Shown here: positions 63,740 to 64,000 of the stretch, in pieces
Layout: each line of letters starts with the position of its first letter
Numbering within the stretch: the stretch's first letter is position 1
Assembly (NCBI RefSeq): GCF_022605165.1
Contig: NC_063075.1
Location: 1,178,001-1,242,000, forward strand
Reading direction: 5' to 3'
Length of the DNA stretch: 64,000 bases
DNA from: Purpureocillium takamizusanense
Taxonomy: Eukaryota; Ascomycota; Sordariomycetes; Hypocreales; Ophiocordycipitaceae
Program-made: the position numbers and the translations under genes
The notes under the pieces: generated by a model
Seen by the model: only the letters and a program-made list of their open reading frames with translations
Databases searched by the model: none
What the model was told of the DNA's origin: nothing

Positions 63740-64000
63740 CTATGCAAAAGGCGATGAGAGTACGGTGTCGTAGAAGAGACCGAGTGTTGTAATGAACAAT
63801 CCTTGAGAGCTAGCGGTAGCGGCATAGGTTTCGATGTTGGTTGGGGCGCGCCCGAAGGAGCGTCCAAGGTCCACGGATGTCTCGCATCACCTAATAAGAG
63901 TGGACTCTGTGTTCATACCCTCTTTCTTACCGGCTGACGCGCCGTATCCGCCGATAATGCCGTAACTCGTTCGAGCGTGTACGTCTGGAGGGGATCGTCC
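63740..64000 (-). other. Possible C-terminal exons of a gene running off the right edge
   Basis: On the minus strand a protein-like stretch (VDLGRSFGRAPTNIETYAAT, then SQGLFITTLGLFYDT) ends at a stop at 63740-63742. Upstream, DPLQTYTLERVTALSADTAR leads to a GTAAGA donor. Joining them needs a weak GAG acceptor with a 50-nt intron. No family was recognised, and coding status is uncertain. Confidence 0.25.

Larger units (their letters stand above)
59657..64000. other. 4.3 kb right-end region without a confident gene
   Basis: The left 600 bases are upstream of HP1. GTAC palindromes lie at 60414-60423 and 62807-62817. Around 61720-61790 the minus strand reads PLTLCVDNKSAVALC, resembling the RNase H part of a Ty1/copia polyprotein, with no intact frame around it. 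A possible partial exon at the extreme right is listed separately. No tRNA or rRNA was seen. Confidence 0.5.

Overview
This 64 kb window is chromosomal DNA of a filamentous ascomycete. The signs are short GT-AG introns (about 44-130 nt, several with a CTAAC/CTGAC/TTGAC-like branch site), GC-rich spliced genes, a fungal-type polyubiquitin, and fungus-specific families (Clr5 domain, Zn2Cys6 factor, Apd1-type ferredoxin, Sct1/Gpt2-type acyltransferase). The gene set looks like Sordariomycetes, probably Hypocreales; the genus cannot be fixed from the sequence alone. I rebuilt the exon structures by hand; each multi-exon model given here joins into one open reading frame.

Layout, left to right. 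1-1373 (+) is the 3' part of a Ser/Thr protein kinase gene. After a 7.5 kb gap comes a Clr5-domain protein (8880-11568, +). A Trm61-like, probably mitochondrial tRNA m1A methyltransferase (13149-14443, +) converges on a secreted SMP-30-like beta-propeller protein (14685-15773, -). A small dsRBD-like protein (18364-19085, -) has 6.8 kb of gene-free DNA upstream. The farnesyltransferase beta subunit (25865-27591, -) follows, then 6 kb without a confident gene that holds an AT-richer island at about 28.1-29.3 kb. Next are a Zn2Cys6 transcription factor (33567-36100, +), four-unit polyubiquitin (38442-39488, +), a BRAP2/Etp1-type RING/UBP-finger protein (40110-42274, +), a glycerol-3-phosphate acyltransferase (43914-46442, +) and an Apd1-type [2Fe-2S] protein (48430-49998, +). 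The right part is mostly minus strand: a secreted acidic protein with repeated Asp-Glu-Cys motifs (50668-52599), an orphan 477-residue protein (54756-56189), a 56-residue membrane protein (57159-57329) and heterochromatin protein HP1 (58612-59656). The last 4.3 kb has no confident gene, only a possible copia-like scrap and a possible partial exon at the edge.

The window is an ordinary mix of housekeeping and regulatory genes, not a biosynthetic cluster. Two loci concern ubiquitin (polyubiquitin and its neighbour Etp1, 0.6 kb apart), two may concern chromatin (Clr5-domain protein and HP1), and one each concerns prenylation, phospholipid synthesis and Fe-S redox. The three largest gaps lie directly 5' of the Clr5-domain gene, the dsRBD-like gene and the Zn2Cys6 gene. 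The least explained items are the DEC-repeat secreted protein, the dsRBD-like gene with competing splice donors, a family of short GTAC palindromes found only between genes, and the long upstream gaps.
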